A stretch of DNA of 64,000 nt from Streptomyces sp. P9-A4 (GCF_036634195.1 NZ_JAZIFY010000001.1:2490501-2554500), one strand, 5' to 3'. Positions 26,850-36,319 are shown, counted from the first letter of the stretch. Numbers and translations: made by a program. The notes: a model not told the origin generated them from the letters alone.

Positions 26850-28361
26850 TCAGTGGTTGCGCGGGAAGCCCAGGTCGACGCCGGACGGGGCGTCGGACGG
26901 GTCCGGCCAGCGGGTCGTGACGACCTTGCCGCGGGTGTAGAAGTGCACGCCGTCGTTGCCGTAGATGTGGTGGTCGCCGAAGAGCGAGTCCTTCCAGCCA
27001 CCGAAGGAGTGGTAGCCCACCGGCACCGGGATCGGCACGTTGACGCCGACCATGCCGGCCTCGACCTCCATCTGGAAGCGGCGGGCCGCGCCGCCGTCGC
27101 GGGTGAAGATCGCGGTGCCGTTGCCGAAGCGCGAGCCGTTGATGAGGGCGAGGCCCTCCTCGTAGGTGTCGGCGCGCAGCACGCAGAGCACCGGGCCGAA
27201 GATCTCGTCCTGGTACGCCTTGGCCGTGGTCGGCACGTGGTCCAGGAGGGACAGGCCGATCCAGTGGCCGTCCTCGTGACCCTCGACCGTGTAGCCGGTG
27301 CCGTCGAGGACGACCTCGCAGCCCTCGGCCGCCGCGCCGGTCACGTACGAGGCGACCTTGTCGCGGTGGACGGCCGTGATGAGCGGGCCCATCTCGGAGG
27401 TCGGGTCGTTGCCGGGGCCGATCTTGATCTTCTCGGCGCGCTCGCGGATCTTCTCCACCAGCGTGTCACCGATGGAACCGACGGCCACGACGGCCGAGAT
27501 CGCCATGCAGCGCTCGCCGGCGGAGCCGTAGGCCGCGGAGACGGCCGCGTCGGCGGCGGCGTCGAGGTCGGCGTCCGGGAGGACCAGCATGTGGTTCTTC
27601 GCGCCGCCGAGCGCCTGGACGCGCTTGCCGTTGGCGGAGGCGGTGGTGTGGATGTGGCGGGCGATCGGGGTCGAGCCCACGAAGGAGATCGCCGCGACGT
27701 CCGGGTGCTCCAGGAGGCGGTCCACGGAGACCTTGTCGCCGTTCAGGACGTTGAAGACGCCGTCCGGGAGACCGGCCTCGGCGAGCAGCTCGGCGATCTT
27801 CAGGGCCGGCGACGGGTCCTTCTCGCTCGGCTTGAGGATGAAGGTGTTGCCGGTCGCGATGGCGATCGGGAACATCCACATCGGCACCATGGCCGGGAAG
27901 TTGAAGGGCGTGATGCCCGCGACGACGCCGACGGGCTGGCGGATCGAGGCCACGTCCACGCGGTTCGACACCTGGGTGGACAGCTCGCCCTTGAGCTGGA
28001 CGGTGATGCCGCAGGCCAGGTCGACGATCTCCAGGCCGCGGGCGACCTCGCCGAGCGCGTCCGAGTGGACCTTGCCGTGCTCTGCGGTGATCAGCTCGGC
28101 GATGGCGTCGCGGTTGGCGTCGAGCAGCGCGCGGAACTTGAAGAGGATCGTGGTGCGCTGGGCGAGCGAGGAGGTGCCCCAGGTCGCGAAGGCGCCCTTG
28201 GCGGCGGCGACGGCGGCGTCCACCTCCTCGACGGAGGCGAGCGCGACCCGGGTGGTGACGGCGCCGGTGGCCGGGTCGGTGACCGGGCCCCAGTTGCCCG
28301 ACGTGCCCTCGACGGTCTTGCCACCGATCCAGTGGTCGACGGTCTTGACGGTGTTCGTCAT
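26850..28361 (-). CDS. mmsA: Methylmalonate-semialdehyde dehydrogenase (CoA-acylating), MmsA/IolA
   Basis: The 503-residue ALDH-family enzyme oxidises malonate or methylmalonate semialdehyde with CoA and NAD+, the last step of inositol or valine breakdown. Motifs: TPFNFPAMVPMWMFP, FVGSTPIARHI, LGGAKNHMLVLPDADLD and catalytic Cys in GSAGERCMA, with EIFGPVLCV. ATG 28361 is preceded by GAAGGAG. It is the last gene of the iolC-iolB-iolD-mmsA operon, 14 bases after iolD, so its main role is probably in inositol catabolism (IolA). Confidence 0.95.
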   Translation of the reverse strand: MTNTVKTVDHWIGGKTVEGTSGNWGPVTDPATGAVTTRVALASVEEVDAAVAAAKGAFATWGTSSLAQRTTILFKFRALLDANRDAIAELITAEHGKVHSDALGEVARGLEIVDLACGITVQLKGELSTQVSNRVDVASIRQPVGVVAGITPFNFPAMVPMWMFPIAIATGNTFILKPSEKDPSPALKIAELLAEAGLPDGVFNVLNGDKVSVDRLLEHPDVAAISFVGSTPIARHIHTTASANGKRVQALGGAKNHMLVLPDADLDAAADAAVSAAYGSAGERCMAISAVVAVGSIGDTLVEKIRERAEKIKIGPGNDPTSEMGPLITAVHRDKVASYVTGAAAEGCEVVLDGTGYTVEGHEDGHWIGLSLLDHVPTTAKAYQDEIFGPVLCVLRADTYEEGLALINGSRFGNGTAIFTRDGGAARRFQMEVEAGMVGVNVPIPVPVGYHSFGGWKDSLFGDHHIYGNDGVHFYTRGKVVTTRWPDPSDAPSGVDLGFPRNH

Positions 28362-28375
28362 GACGAAATGCTCCT

Positions 28376-30382
28376 TCAGAGATGGCTGCGTCGGGCGGTG
28401 ACGTGCCGGTCGTACTCCTCGCGGGCCTTGACCGCCGACGGGCGGGTCGAGATCTCGGCCACGGGCACATCCCACCACGCCTGGGCCGGGGGCGGGCCCG
28501 ACACTCTGTCTGCCGTTTCGGTCTCGACGTAGACACATGTGGGAACCGTCGCCGCCCGCGCGTCCGCGAGGGCTTCCCGCAGGTCACGCACGGTGCGGGG
28601 GCGTAGCACCCGCATGCCGAGGGAGGCGGCGTTGGCGCCGAGGTCGACGGGGAGCGGGGGTCCGGTGAAGCCTCCGTAGGCGTCCCGGTGGCGGTAGTCG
28701 GTGCCGTACCGCTCGGCTCCGACGGCTTCCGAGAGGCCGCCGATCGAGGCGTAGCCGTGGTTCTGGAGGACGACAAGACGCAGGGGCAGCCGTTCCTGGA
28801 CGGCGGTGACGATTTCGGTGGGGTTCATCAGATACGTACCGTCGCCGACGAGCGCCCAGACGGGCCGGCCGGGTGCGGCGAGCAGGACGCCGATGGCCGC
28901 GGGGATCTCGTAACCCATGCAGGAGTAGCCGTATTCGACGTGGTACTGGTCGGGTGAGCGGGTCCGCCAGAGCTTGTGGAGGTCGCCGGGGAGCGAGCCG
29001 GCGGCGTTGATCAGGATGTCGCTGCCGTCGACCAGGGTGTCGAGTACGCCGAGGACCTGGGTCTGGGTGGGGCGGGCGTCCTCGTCGGGGACGGCGTAGG
29101 CGGCGTCGACCTGTTTTTCCCAGCGCTGCTTGGAGGAGTGCCACCGGACCGTGTCCCGGCGGTGGTCACCGAGCGCTTCCGTGAGCGCGGTCAGGCCTTC
29201 GCGGGCGTCCGCGACGAGCGGGAGGGCGCCCAGTTTGTGGGCGTCGAAGCCGGTGATGTTGAGGTTGAGGAAGCGGGTGCCCTCGGGGAACAGGGTGCCG
29301 GAGGCGGTGGTGAAGTCGGTGTAGCGGGTGCCGACGCCGATGACCAGGTCGCTGGTGCGGGCCAGGGCGTTCGCGGGCCCGGTGCCGGTGTGCCCGATGC
29401 CGCCGACGTCGCAGGGATGGTCGTACGGCAGGACGCCCTTGCCCGCCTGAGTGGTGGCGACGGGGAGGCCGGCCCGCTCGGCGAGGAGGCGCAGGGCGTC
29501 CTCGGCGCGGCTGTGCCTCACCCCGCCGCCGGCGATGACCAGGGGGCGGGCGGCGGACCTCACCGCCCGTACGGCGGAGTCGAGTTCGGCCGTGTCGGGG
29601 CGGGGACGGCGGACCCGCCAGATCCGCTCGGCGAAGAACTCCTCCGGCCAGTCGTACGCCTCCGCCTGGACGTCCTGGGGCAGCGCGAGGGTCACGGCAC
29701 CGGTCTCGGCGGGGTCGGCGAGGACCCGGGCGGCGGCGAGCGCGGCCGGGATCAGGGCCTCGGGCCTGGTGACCCGGTCGAAGTACCGCGACACCGGGCG
29801 CAGGCAGTCGTTGACGGACACGTCGCCCGCGTAGGGCAGCTGGAGCTGCTGGAGCACGGGGTCGGCGGGGCGGCCGGCGAAGGTGTCGCCGGGCAGCAGC
29901 AGGACCGGGAGGTGGTTGATCGTGGCGAGGGCGGCGCCGGTGACGAGGTTGGTGGCGCCGGGGCCGATGGAGGTGGTGACGGCGTGCGCGGAGAGCCGGT
30001 TCGACTGGCGGGCGTAGCCGACGGCGGCGTGCACCATGGCCTGCTCGTTGCGGCCCTGGTGGAAGGGCATCAGGGTGGGGTCCTCGACGAGGGCCTGGCC
30101 GATGCCGGCGACGTTCCCGTGACCGAAGATGCCCCAGGTGGCGGCGATCAGTCGCTGCCGGTCGCCGTCGCGCTCGGTGTACTGGGCGGCGAGGAAGCGG
30201 ACGAGGGCCTGGGCGACGGTGAGGCGGACGTGGGGGGCACCGGCGGGGCGGGGGCCGCCGGGGCTCGCGGGTCCGTGGCCGGGTCCGTGGCCGGGGCCGG
30301 GTCCGTGGCCGGGGCCGTGGCCGGGTCCGTGGCCGTGGCCGGGTCCGTGGCCGGGTCCGTGGCCGGGGCCGGTGTCGCTCAT
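28376..30382 (-). CDS. iolD: 3D-(3,5/4)-trihydroxycyclohexane-1,2-dione hydrolase IolD with Gly-Pro-His repeat leader
   Basis: IolD is a thiamine-diphosphate enzyme that opens the inositol-derived ring to 5-deoxy-glucuronate. After a leader, the 668-residue protein follows the family closely: RLTVAQALVRFLAAQYTERD, IFGHGNVAGIGQAL, PFHQGRNEQAMVHAA, and the ThDP motif GDGTYLMNPTEIVTA. The first about 50 residues are an unusual repeat of GPGH units, encoded by a tandem DNA repeat (30271-30370). IolD proteins normally begin near the RLTVAQAL motif, so the leader is an extra. The start overlaps the iolB stop (ATGA). Confidence 0.93.
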   Translation of the reverse strand: MSDTGPGHGPGHGPGHGHGPGHGPGHGPGPGHGPGHGPASPGGPRPAGAPHVRLTVAQALVRFLAAQYTERDGDRQRLIAATWGIFGHGNVAGIGQALVEDPTLMPFHQGRNEQAMVHAAVGYARQSNRLSAHAVTTSIGPGATNLVTGAALATINHLPVLLLPGDTFAGRPADPVLQQLQLPYAGDVSVNDCLRPVSRYFDRVTRPEALIPAALAAARVLADPAETGAVTLALPQDVQAEAYDWPEEFFAERIWRVRRPRPDTAELDSAVRAVRSAARPLVIAGGGVRHSRAEDALRLLAERAGLPVATTQAGKGVLPYDHPCDVGGIGHTGTGPANALARTSDLVIGVGTRYTDFTTASGTLFPEGTRFLNLNITGFDAHKLGALPLVADAREGLTALTEALGDHRRDTVRWHSSKQRWEKQVDAAYAVPDEDARPTQTQVLGVLDTLVDGSDILINAAGSLPGDLHKLWRTRSPDQYHVEYGYSCMGYEIPAAIGVLLAAPGRPVWALVGDGTYLMNPTEIVTAVQERLPLRLVVLQNHGYASIGGLSEAVGAERYGTDYRHRDAYGGFTGPPLPVDLGANAASLGMRVLRPRTVRDLREALADARAATVPTCVYVETETADRVSGPPPAQAWWDVPVAEISTRPSAVKAREEYDRHVTARRSHL
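30271..30370. repeat. Tandem minisatellite inside iolD (GPGH-encoding)
   Basis: The plus strand shows about ten units built on GTCCGTGGCCGG, in 6- and 12-bp steps, across 30271-30370. They encode GPGH units in iolD. Unit lengths are multiples of 3, so copy-number change keeps the frame. Confidence 0.85.
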
Positions 30383-31203
30383 GCGTATCCCTCCGTGTGG
30401 TCCGGGTGGAAGCAGATCTTCCACTCCCGCCCGGGACCCGGGCCCGCCATCACGTTGAGGTAGTAGAGGTCGTGTCCCGGCTGGGCGATCGAGGGGCCGT
30501 GCCAGCCGTCGGGCACGAGGACCGCGTCGCCACCCCTGACCTCGGCGAGGAGTTCGGCGCCGCCGGGCCGGGAGGGCGAGATCCGCTGGTAGCCCAGACC
30601 GTGCGGGCCGTCGACCTCGTAGTAGTAGATCTCTTCGAGGACGGACTCGGCGCCGGGGCGGTGCTCGTCGTGCTTGTGCGGCGGGTAGGAGGACCAGTTG
30701 CCGCCGGGGGTGACGACCTCGACGGCGATCAGCCGGTCGCAGTCGAAGGCGTCGGCGGAGGCGAAGTTCCGCACCTCGCGGGCGCGGTTGCCGCTGCCCC
30801 GGATCTCGACGGGAACCTCCGGCGCGGGGCCGTAGCGGGCGGGGAGTCGTCGCTCGCACTTCGCTCCTGCCAAAGCGAAGCGGCCTCCCGCACCGGAGGC
30901 GATCTGGGCGTGGGCGTCGCGCGGTACGTAGGCGAAGTCGGTCACCCCTTCGAACACGCCTGCGCGGCCCTGGAGTTCGAGGTTCTCTCCGTCGACGCGC
31001 ACGCTACAGGCACCGGCGAGGGGAAGCACGGTCCATTCGGAATCCCCGCTCTCGAAGGAGTGGATCTCCCCGGGTCCGAGGGTGAGGACACGGAGGGCGG
31101 AGTACGCCCATCCGGCCCGCGTGGGGTCGATGTCGAGCGCGTAGGGGCCGCGGGCGGCGGTCCCGGCCGGCAGGTGGAGGGACGGGGGGTGATCGGTGCT
31201 CAT
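30379..31203 (-). CDS. iolB: 5-deoxy-glucuronate isomerase IolB
   Basis: The 274-residue double cupin converts 5-deoxy-glucuronate to 5-dehydro-2-deoxygluconate. Metal-site motifs include WSSYPPHKHDEH with the following Glu in LEEIYYYE, and the second-cupin GDAVLVPDGWHGPSIA. The sequence YLNVMAGPGPGREWK is typical of the C-terminus. It lies 9 bases after iolC and overlaps iolD by 4 bases. Confidence 0.95.
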   Translation of the reverse strand: MSTDHPPSLHLPAGTAARGPYALDIDPTRAGWAYSALRVLTLGPGEIHSFESGDSEWTVLPLAGACSVRVDGENLELQGRAGVFEGVTDFAYVPRDAHAQIASGAGGRFALAGAKCERRLPARYGPAPEVPVEIRGSGNRAREVRNFASADAFDCDRLIAVEVVTPGGNWSSYPPHKHDEHRPGAESVLEEIYYYEVDGPHGLGYQRISPSRPGGAELLAEVRGGDAVLVPDGWHGPSIAQPGHDLYYLNVMAGPGPGREWKICFHPDHTEGYA

Positions 31204-31212
31204 GGCAGACCC

Positions 31213-32199
31213 CTACCCCGTTTCCGCCCGGGTTCCGCCGCCGCCGGCCAGCGCTTCGGCGATCTCGGAGGCGTACGGCATCGCCGACGAGCAGGCGAGG
31301 CGGCCGGCGACGATCGCGCCGGCGGCGTTCGCGTGGCGCAGGACCGTCTCCAGGTCCCAGCCGGCGAGCAGCCCGTGCACCAGCGCCCCACCGAAGGCGT
31401 CCCCCGCGCCGAGCCCGTTGACGACCTCCACCGGCAGCGGCGGCACCTCCGCGCTCGTCCCGTCGGCGGCGAGCGCGAGGACGCCCTTGGGGCCCTGCTT
31501 GACGACGGCCAGCCGGAGCGCCCGCCCGGCGGCGGAGCCGAGCAGGGCGCGGGCCGCCGCGTACGGGTCGCGCTCCCCCGTGGCCACCTCGCACTCGTCG
31601 AGGTTGCCGACGGCGACGGTCGCGTGCCGCAGCGCCTCGGTGTAGTACGGCCGGGCCGTCGCCGGGTCCGCCCAGAACATCGGCCGCCAGTCCAGGTCGA
31701 GCACCGTCACCTCGCGGCCCGACCGGGCCCGCAGCGCCGCAAGGGTCGCGGCGCGGCTCGGCTCGGCGCACAGCCCGGTGCCGGTCGCCCAGAAGACCCG
31801 GGCGGCGCGGATCGCGTCGAGGTCGAGCTCGTGCGGGTGGATCTCCAGGTCGGGGGCCTTGGGGCGGCGGTAGAAGTACAGCGGGAAGTCGTCGGGCGGG
31901 AAGAGCTCGCAGAAGGTGACGGGCGTCGGATGCTCCTCGACCCCGGTCACCCAGCGGTCGTCCACGCCGAAGCCCCGCAGCTCGCGGCGCAGATAGACCC
32001 CGAAGGGGTCGGTCCCGGTACGGGAGACGAGGGCGGTGCGACGGCCGAGGCGGGCGGCTGCGACGGCCACGTTGGCCGGGGAGCCGCCGAGGAACTTGGC
32101 GAAGGTCTCGACCCGGTCGAGCCCGACGCCGGTCTGGAGCGGATACAGGTCCACACCGAGGCGCCCCATGGTGATCAGGTCGTACGGCTCCGACTCCAC
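31213..32199 (-). CDS. iolC: 5-dehydro-2-deoxygluconokinase IolC (PfkB family)
   Basis: The PfkB-type kinase phosphorylates 5-dehydro-2-deoxygluconate and has 328 residues. Motifs: YDLITMGRLGVDLYPLQTGV at the start, FLGGSPANVAVAAARLG, and the catalytic site NGLGAGDAFGGALVHGL. I chose GTG 32199 because the protein then begins VESEPYDLITMGR, as in other IolC proteins, and AGAGG lies upstream. GTG 32208 is nearly as good. A frame to ATG 32280 would start inside the palindromic operator and is less likely. It is the first gene of the operon. Confidence 0.92.
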   Translation of the reverse strand: MESEPYDLITMGRLGVDLYPLQTGVGLDRVETFAKFLGGSPANVAVAAARLGRRTALVSRTGTDPFGVYLRRELRGFGVDDRWVTGVEEHPTPVTFCELFPPDDFPLYFYRRPKAPDLEIHPHELDLDAIRAARVFWATGTGLCAEPSRAATLAALRARSGREVTVLDLDWRPMFWADPATARPYYTEALRHATVAVGNLDECEVATGERDPYAAARALLGSAAGRALRLAVVKQGPKGVLALAADGTSAEVPPLPVEVVNGLGAGDAFGGALVHGLLAGWDLETVLRHANAAGAIVAGRLACSSAMPYASEIAEALAGGGGTRAETG

Positions 32200-32268
32200 C
32201 CGCGCCACCTCTCGCGTCCGGTCTCCCGCACCCAGGTCTAGCCGTCCGCCGGGAGGCGTGTCAACGAT

Positions 32269-32280
32269 ATGTCCGGACAT
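32269..32280. promoter_or_regulatory. Palindromic operator candidate between iolC and the IolE-like gene
   Basis: ATGTCCGGACAT is a perfect 12-bp palindrome centred between divergent iol genes; an adjacent CGGAC adds a further GTCCG half-site pair (32271-32286). A GntR- or LacI-type inositol repressor is the most likely ligand. No such regulator is encoded beside it. Confidence 0.6.
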
Positions 32281-32349
32281 TCGGACGACGTGACCGGGCC
32301 GGGGCGGCCTCCTTGACGCTGCTCGTGGCCCCCGTCCAAGGTGGCGGAC

Positions 32350-33279
32350 ATGACGAAGCCGTCCCCGCAGCCGTCACCACAGCCGTCGCCGTCCCGCATC
32401 CGGATCGGGTCGGCCCCGGACTCCTGGGGCGTGTGGTTCCCCGACGATCCCCGCCAGGTGCCCTGGCGGCGCTTCCTCGACGAGGTGTCCGGCGCGGGCT
32501 ACGGATGGATCGAGCTGGGCCCGTACGGCTATCTGCCCACCGATCCGGCCGTCCTGACGGAGGAGACCGCGCGGCGCGGCCTGCGGGTCTCGGCGGGCAC
32601 GGTCTTCACCGGCCTCCACCACGGGCCCGACGTCTGGGAGCGGACCTGGGCGCACGTCGCCGAGAACGCCGCCCTCGCCCAGGCCATGGGCGCGGGCCAT
32701 CTCGTCGTCATCCCCTCGTTCTGGCGGGACGACCGCACCGGCGAGGTGCTTGAGGACCGGACGCTCACCGCGCGGCAGTGGCGGAATCTGACCCGGCTCA
32801 CCGAGCGGCTCGGCCGGGAGGTGCGCGAGCGGTACGGGCTGCGGATCGTCGTCCATCCGCACGCCGACACCCATCTCGACGGCGAGGAGAGCGTGACGCG
32901 GTTCCTCGACGCCACCGACTCCGAGGCGGTCGCGCTCTGCCTGGACACCGGGCACTACGCGTACGCCGGCGGGGACAGCGTCAAGCTGATCGAGACGTAC
33001 GGGGAGCGGATCGGCTACCTCCACCTCAAGCAGGTCGACCCGGAGGTCCTCGCGGGGGTGGTGGCCGAGGGGGTGCCGTTCGGTCCGGCCGTCGCGCGGG
33101 GTGTGATGTGCGAACCGCCGTCCGGGGTGCCCGCCCTGGAACCGGTCCTTGCCGCCGCGTCCGCCCTGGACGTCGACCTGTTCGCGATCGTCGAGCAGGA
33201 CATGTACCCGTGCGAGCCGGACGTCCCCTACCCGGTCGCCGTACGCACCCGGCGCTTCCTGCGGTCCTGCGGCGTCTGA
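32350..33279 (+). CDS. Sugar phosphate isomerase/epimerase, inosose dehydratase/isomerase-like (IolE/IolI type)
   Basis: This 309-residue TIM-barrel protein (AP endonuclease 2 family) begins after a PSPQPSPQ leader with IGSAPDSWGVWFPDDP and GYGWIELGPYGYLPTD. Metal-binding residues appear in HPHADTHLDGEE, CLDTGHYAY, and YLHLKQVDPE. These fit inosose dehydratases (IolE) and inosose isomerases (IolI). Divergent placement from iolCBD-mmsA supports a role in inositol breakdown. ATG 32350 follows AAGGTGG; a GTG nine bases upstream is in frame. IolG (inositol dehydrogenase) is missing from the window. Confidence 0.85.
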   Translation: MTKPSPQPSPQPSPSRIRIGSAPDSWGVWFPDDPRQVPWRRFLDEVSGAGYGWIELGPYGYLPTDPAVLTEETARRGLRVSAGTVFTGLHHGPDVWERTWAHVAENAALAQAMGAGHLVVIPSFWRDDRTGEVLEDRTLTARQWRNLTRLTERLGREVRERYGLRIVVHPHADTHLDGEESVTRFLDATDSEAVALCLDTGHYAYAGGDSVKLIETYGERIGYLHLKQVDPEVLAGVVAEGVPFGPAVARGVMCEPPSGVPALEPVLAAASALDVDLFAIVEQDMYPCEPDVPYPVAVRTRRFLRSCGV

Positions 33280-33428
33280 CGGGCGCGGCGGCGCATACCT
33301 CTCCGACCAGGGGTGACGCATGCGGACACACCGATGCCCCAATGCGTCTCTTCTGTCACGCTCGTCCCGCGACCGTCACACATGTCTCCATTACGCGGGT
33401 CTTCCGTCACAGGCGATCGACAGCCCCT

Positions 33429-33447
33429 CCCCTCCTGTCTGGAGGGG
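33429..33447 (+). terminator. Hairpin downstream of the IolE-like gene
   Basis: CCCCTCC and GGAGGGG flank the loop TGTCT, about 150 bases past the stop. It could end that transcript or shape the leader of the small HTH gene that follows at 33550. There is no U-tract. Confidence 0.5.
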
Positions 33448-33549
33448 TCGTTGCACGGGGCACAGGCTCAGTGATCGCCAACGCCCGCCCGCAGCGCCCC
33501 CGAACGGCACCCCCGCCGCCGCTGCGCGGTGCGCAGGGAGGTACCAGGC

Positions 33550-33747
33550 ATGACGGACAAGAGGCTCTGGTCGTACAAGGACATCGCCGCACACATCCGG
33601 GTGCAGCCGGACACGGTCCGCTCCTACCGGAAGCACGGGCTGCTTCCGTCCCCCGACCACGTCGAGTCGGGCAAGCCCTACTGGTACGTGGACACCATCC
33701 GCGCCTGGGTCGCCAACCGCCCCGGCAACCGGGGCCGCCGCGACTGA
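33550..33747 (+). CDS. Small MerR-like/excisionase-like helix-turn-helix protein
   Basis: The 65-residue protein (MTDKRLWSYKDIAAHIRVQP, then DTVRSYRKHGLLPSPD) is a winged HTH of the MerR/Xis type with a Trp-rich wing (YWYVDTIRAWVANRPG). Such small proteins bind DNA directly; no effector domain is attached. ATG 33550 lies after GGAGGT. The gene stands alone between terminator-like hairpins. It is common in Streptomyces, and its targets are unknown. Confidence 0.82.
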   Translation: MTDKRLWSYKDIAAHIRVQPDTVRSYRKHGLLPSPDHVESGKPYWYVDTIRAWVANRPGNRGRRD

Positions 33748-33771
33748 CACCTCCCCGCCCCCGACGAGGAC

Positions 33772-33802
33772 GCCGGGCCCCGGAACACCTCCGGGACCCG
33801 GC
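33772..33802 (+). terminator. Hairpin terminator after the small HTH gene
   Basis: 13-bp arms starting GCCGGGCCCCGGA, with one mismatch and loop ACACC, begin 24 bases after the stop. No U-tract follows. Confidence 0.75.
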
Positions 33803-33907
33803 GGGGCCGGTACGGGAGGTTCTCCTCGTCGGGCACCCGCGCCGAGGACCGCCGCCAGAACCGGAGCCCCGCGAATGCGTGCCATGAATCCCCCCTGGGA
33901 GTGCTTC

Positions 33908-36241
33908 TCATGTGCGCGGCGAAGCGGTTTCACACCGCTCCTCGGACACCTCTTCGACACCTGGGCGATGTCCAGGATTGTGCCCGTCCGACTCACTGAT
34001 CCCGAAACGGTCGTGGAAGCGGCGCAGCGGGCCCGGCGCCCACCAGGTGAGGCGGCCGGTCAGTCTCATCACGGACGGGACGAGGAGGCTGCGGACCACC
34101 ATGGCGTCCATGAGGACGGCGAGGGCCACGCCGAGGCCGAGCATCTTGGTGTTGGTGACGCGGGAGGTGCCGATGGCGACCATCACGACCGCGAGGATCA
34201 CGGCGGCGGCGGTGATGAGCCCGCCGGTGTGGCGCAGGCCGAAGCGGACGGAGTGCTCGTGGTCGCCGGTCGCGTCGTACTCCTCCTTGATGCGGGAGAG
34301 CAGGAACACCCCGTAGTCCATGGAAAGTCCGAAGGCCACGCAGAACATGAGGACGGGCAGGGTGGTCTCGATGTCGCCGGTGGGCGTGAAGCCGAGGAGT
34401 CCGGCGAGGTGTCCGTCCTGGAAGACCCAGACGACCGCGCCGAACATCGCCGTGAGGCTGAGTGCGTTGAGGACGACGGCCTGTACGGGGATGAGGACGC
34501 TGCCGGTGAGCAGGAAGACGAGCAGCAGGGTGACGAGCACGATGATGCCCGCGGCCCAGGGCAGCCGCTCGGCGAGGGCGTCCTTGGAGTCGACGAGGAC
34601 GGCGGCCTGCCCGGTGACGGAGGTGTCGAACGGGGCGGGCTCGGCCCGCAGTTCCGCCACGGCCCGCTGGGCCCCGGCGCCGACGGTCTCCCCCTCGGGC
34701 ACGACGGTGAAGTAGGCGTGGCCGCCGCCGGCGGTCACCGGGCCGTCGGCCCGCACGACGCCGTCGAGGGCGGCGATCCGCTCCCGGTAGGCCGCGTACT
34801 GGGCGGGGGTGGCCGTCCCTTCGGCGAGCACGGTGATGCCGCCGCCGGGGTCGCCGGGGAAGCCCTCCCTCAGCTGGTCCTGGACGACCCGGGAGGAGGC
34901 GGTGACGGGGAGCTGGCGGTCGTCGGCGGTGCCGAACCGCACGCCCAGGAAGGGCAGTCCGAGGAGGACGAGTCCGGCGGTGGCGAGGACCGCGAAGACC
35001 GGCGCCCGGCGCATCACGAGCGCGGCGGCCTTCGCCCAGCCCGCACCCTCGCCACGGTCGCGGCTGCCGCCGCCGGACGCGCCCCGCCGCAGGAGGCGCC
35101 GCAGGTCGAGGGCGTTGACCCGGTCGCCGAGCAGCACGAGGGCCGCCGGGAGCAGGGTGAGCGCCGCCGTCGCGGCGAGCAGGACGACCGCGATCCCGGC
35201 GTACGCGAAGGAGCGCAGGAAGTACTGCGGGAAGACCAGCATCGCGGCGAGCGAGACGGCGACGGTCAGGGCGGAGAAGAGCACGGTCCGCCCGGCGGTG
35301 CGCAGGGTGGTGCGCACGGCGGTGTACGTGTCGGCCCCGGTGGCGAGTTCCTCGCGGTAGCGGCGGACGACGAACAGGGCGTAGTCGATGGCGAGTCCGA
35401 GCCCGAGGGCGGTCGTCAGGTTCTGCGCGAAGACGGAGACGTCGGTGAACTCGGTGATGCCGCGCAGGACGGCGTTGGTGCCGAGGATGGCGACGATGCC
35501 GACGCCGAGCGGCAGCAGGGCGGCGACGGCGCTGCCGAAGACCATGACGAGCAGGACGAGGGTGAGGGGCAGGGCGATCAGCTCGGCCCTCAGCAGGTCC
35601 TCCTGGATGATCGTCTGCATCTCGTGGCGGACGGCGAGGCCGCCGCCGAGGGAGACCTCGACGGGCCCGTGCGTGCCCCGGTAGGCGGGGGCGATCCGGT
35701 CGAGGACGGCGGCGGCGTCCTTCTCCTCGCCGGCGATCCGGGCGGCGATCACGGCCTGCCGGCCGTCCTCGGAGCGGAGGGCGGGCGAGCCGGTGGACCA
35801 GTAGGAGCCGACGCCCTCGATACCCGGCTCGGCGTCGAGCCGCTCGGTGAGCCTCCGGGCCTCGGCGGCCACCGCCGGGGCGTCGGTCCCGGCGGGGCCT
35901 GCGTCGACGAGGAGGAGCAGATTGGGCTGGGAGCCGGGGAACCGCTGCTCCAGGGCCTCGATGGCGTACGTGGACTCGGCGGTCGGGTCCTCCCAGCCGC
36001 CGCTGCCCATCCGGTCGGCGACCCCGCCGCCGGCGAGCACCGCGAGTGCGGTGAGGACGAGGGCCACGAGCAGGGTGAGACGCGGCCGTGCGGTGACGAC
36101 CCGCGTCCACCCGCCGGACCTCGCCGCCCCGGAAGCCCCGCCCCCTGACCCGGCCGCCCCGGAAGCGCCGCCCCGGGACCTCGCCGCCCCCGCGGTCCCG
36201 GAGGACCCTCCCCCGGGTGCTGAATTCTTGACTTCGGCCAT
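33908..36241 (-). CDS. MMPL-family (RND superfamily) exporter
   Basis: The 777-residue protein has the MMPL layout: a first helix (RLTLLVALVLTALAVLAGGG), an external domain, five to six helices (about 200-380), a second external domain, and a second helix bundle (about 540-735). Proton-relay residues are present in GLGLAIDYALFVVRRYREE and FGLSMDYGVFLLSRIKEEY. MMPL proteins export lipids, siderophores or antibiotics. The first 45 residues are Gly/Ala/Ser repeats (GGASGAA). It is divergent from a TetR regulator, with two operators between them, so it is probably repressed until a substrate appears. Confidence 0.92.
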   Translation of the reverse strand: MAEVKNSAPGGGSSGTAGAARSRGGASGAAGSGGGASGAARSGGWTRVVTARPRLTLLVALVLTALAVLAGGGVADRMGSGGWEDPTAESTYAIEALEQRFPGSQPNLLLLVDAGPAGTDAPAVAAEARRLTERLDAEPGIEGVGSYWSTGSPALRSEDGRQAVIAARIAGEEKDAAAVLDRIAPAYRGTHGPVEVSLGGGLAVRHEMQTIIQEDLLRAELIALPLTLVLLVMVFGSAVAALLPLGVGIVAILGTNAVLRGITEFTDVSVFAQNLTTALGLGLAIDYALFVVRRYREELATGADTYTAVRTTLRTAGRTVLFSALTVAVSLAAMLVFPQYFLRSFAYAGIAVVLLAATAALTLLPAALVLLGDRVNALDLRRLLRRGASGGGSRDRGEGAGWAKAAALVMRRAPVFAVLATAGLVLLGLPFLGVRFGTADDRQLPVTASSRVVQDQLREGFPGDPGGGITVLAEGTATPAQYAAYRERIAALDGVVRADGPVTAGGGHAYFTVVPEGETVGAGAQRAVAELRAEPAPFDTSVTGQAAVLVDSKDALAERLPWAAGIIVLVTLLLVFLLTGSVLIPVQAVVLNALSLTAMFGAVVWVFQDGHLAGLLGFTPTGDIETTLPVLMFCVAFGLSMDYGVFLLSRIKEEYDATGDHEHSVRFGLRHTGGLITAAAVILAVVMVAIGTSRVTNTKMLGLGVALAVLMDAMVVRSLLVPSVMRLTGRLTWWAPGPLRRFHDRFGISESDGHNPGHRPGVEEVSEERCETASPRT

Positions 36242-36319
36242 GACGAGGTGTCCCCTTCACCTGACCCGTGCGCTCGCTTCCCGGCAGGTCACATGGGTCG
36301 CCCGTTGCCATAGACTGGC

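Noticed and set aside
30271..30370. CRISPR-like repeat
   Set aside because: Units are 6-12 bp, contiguous and coding, with no spacers. It is a minisatellite.
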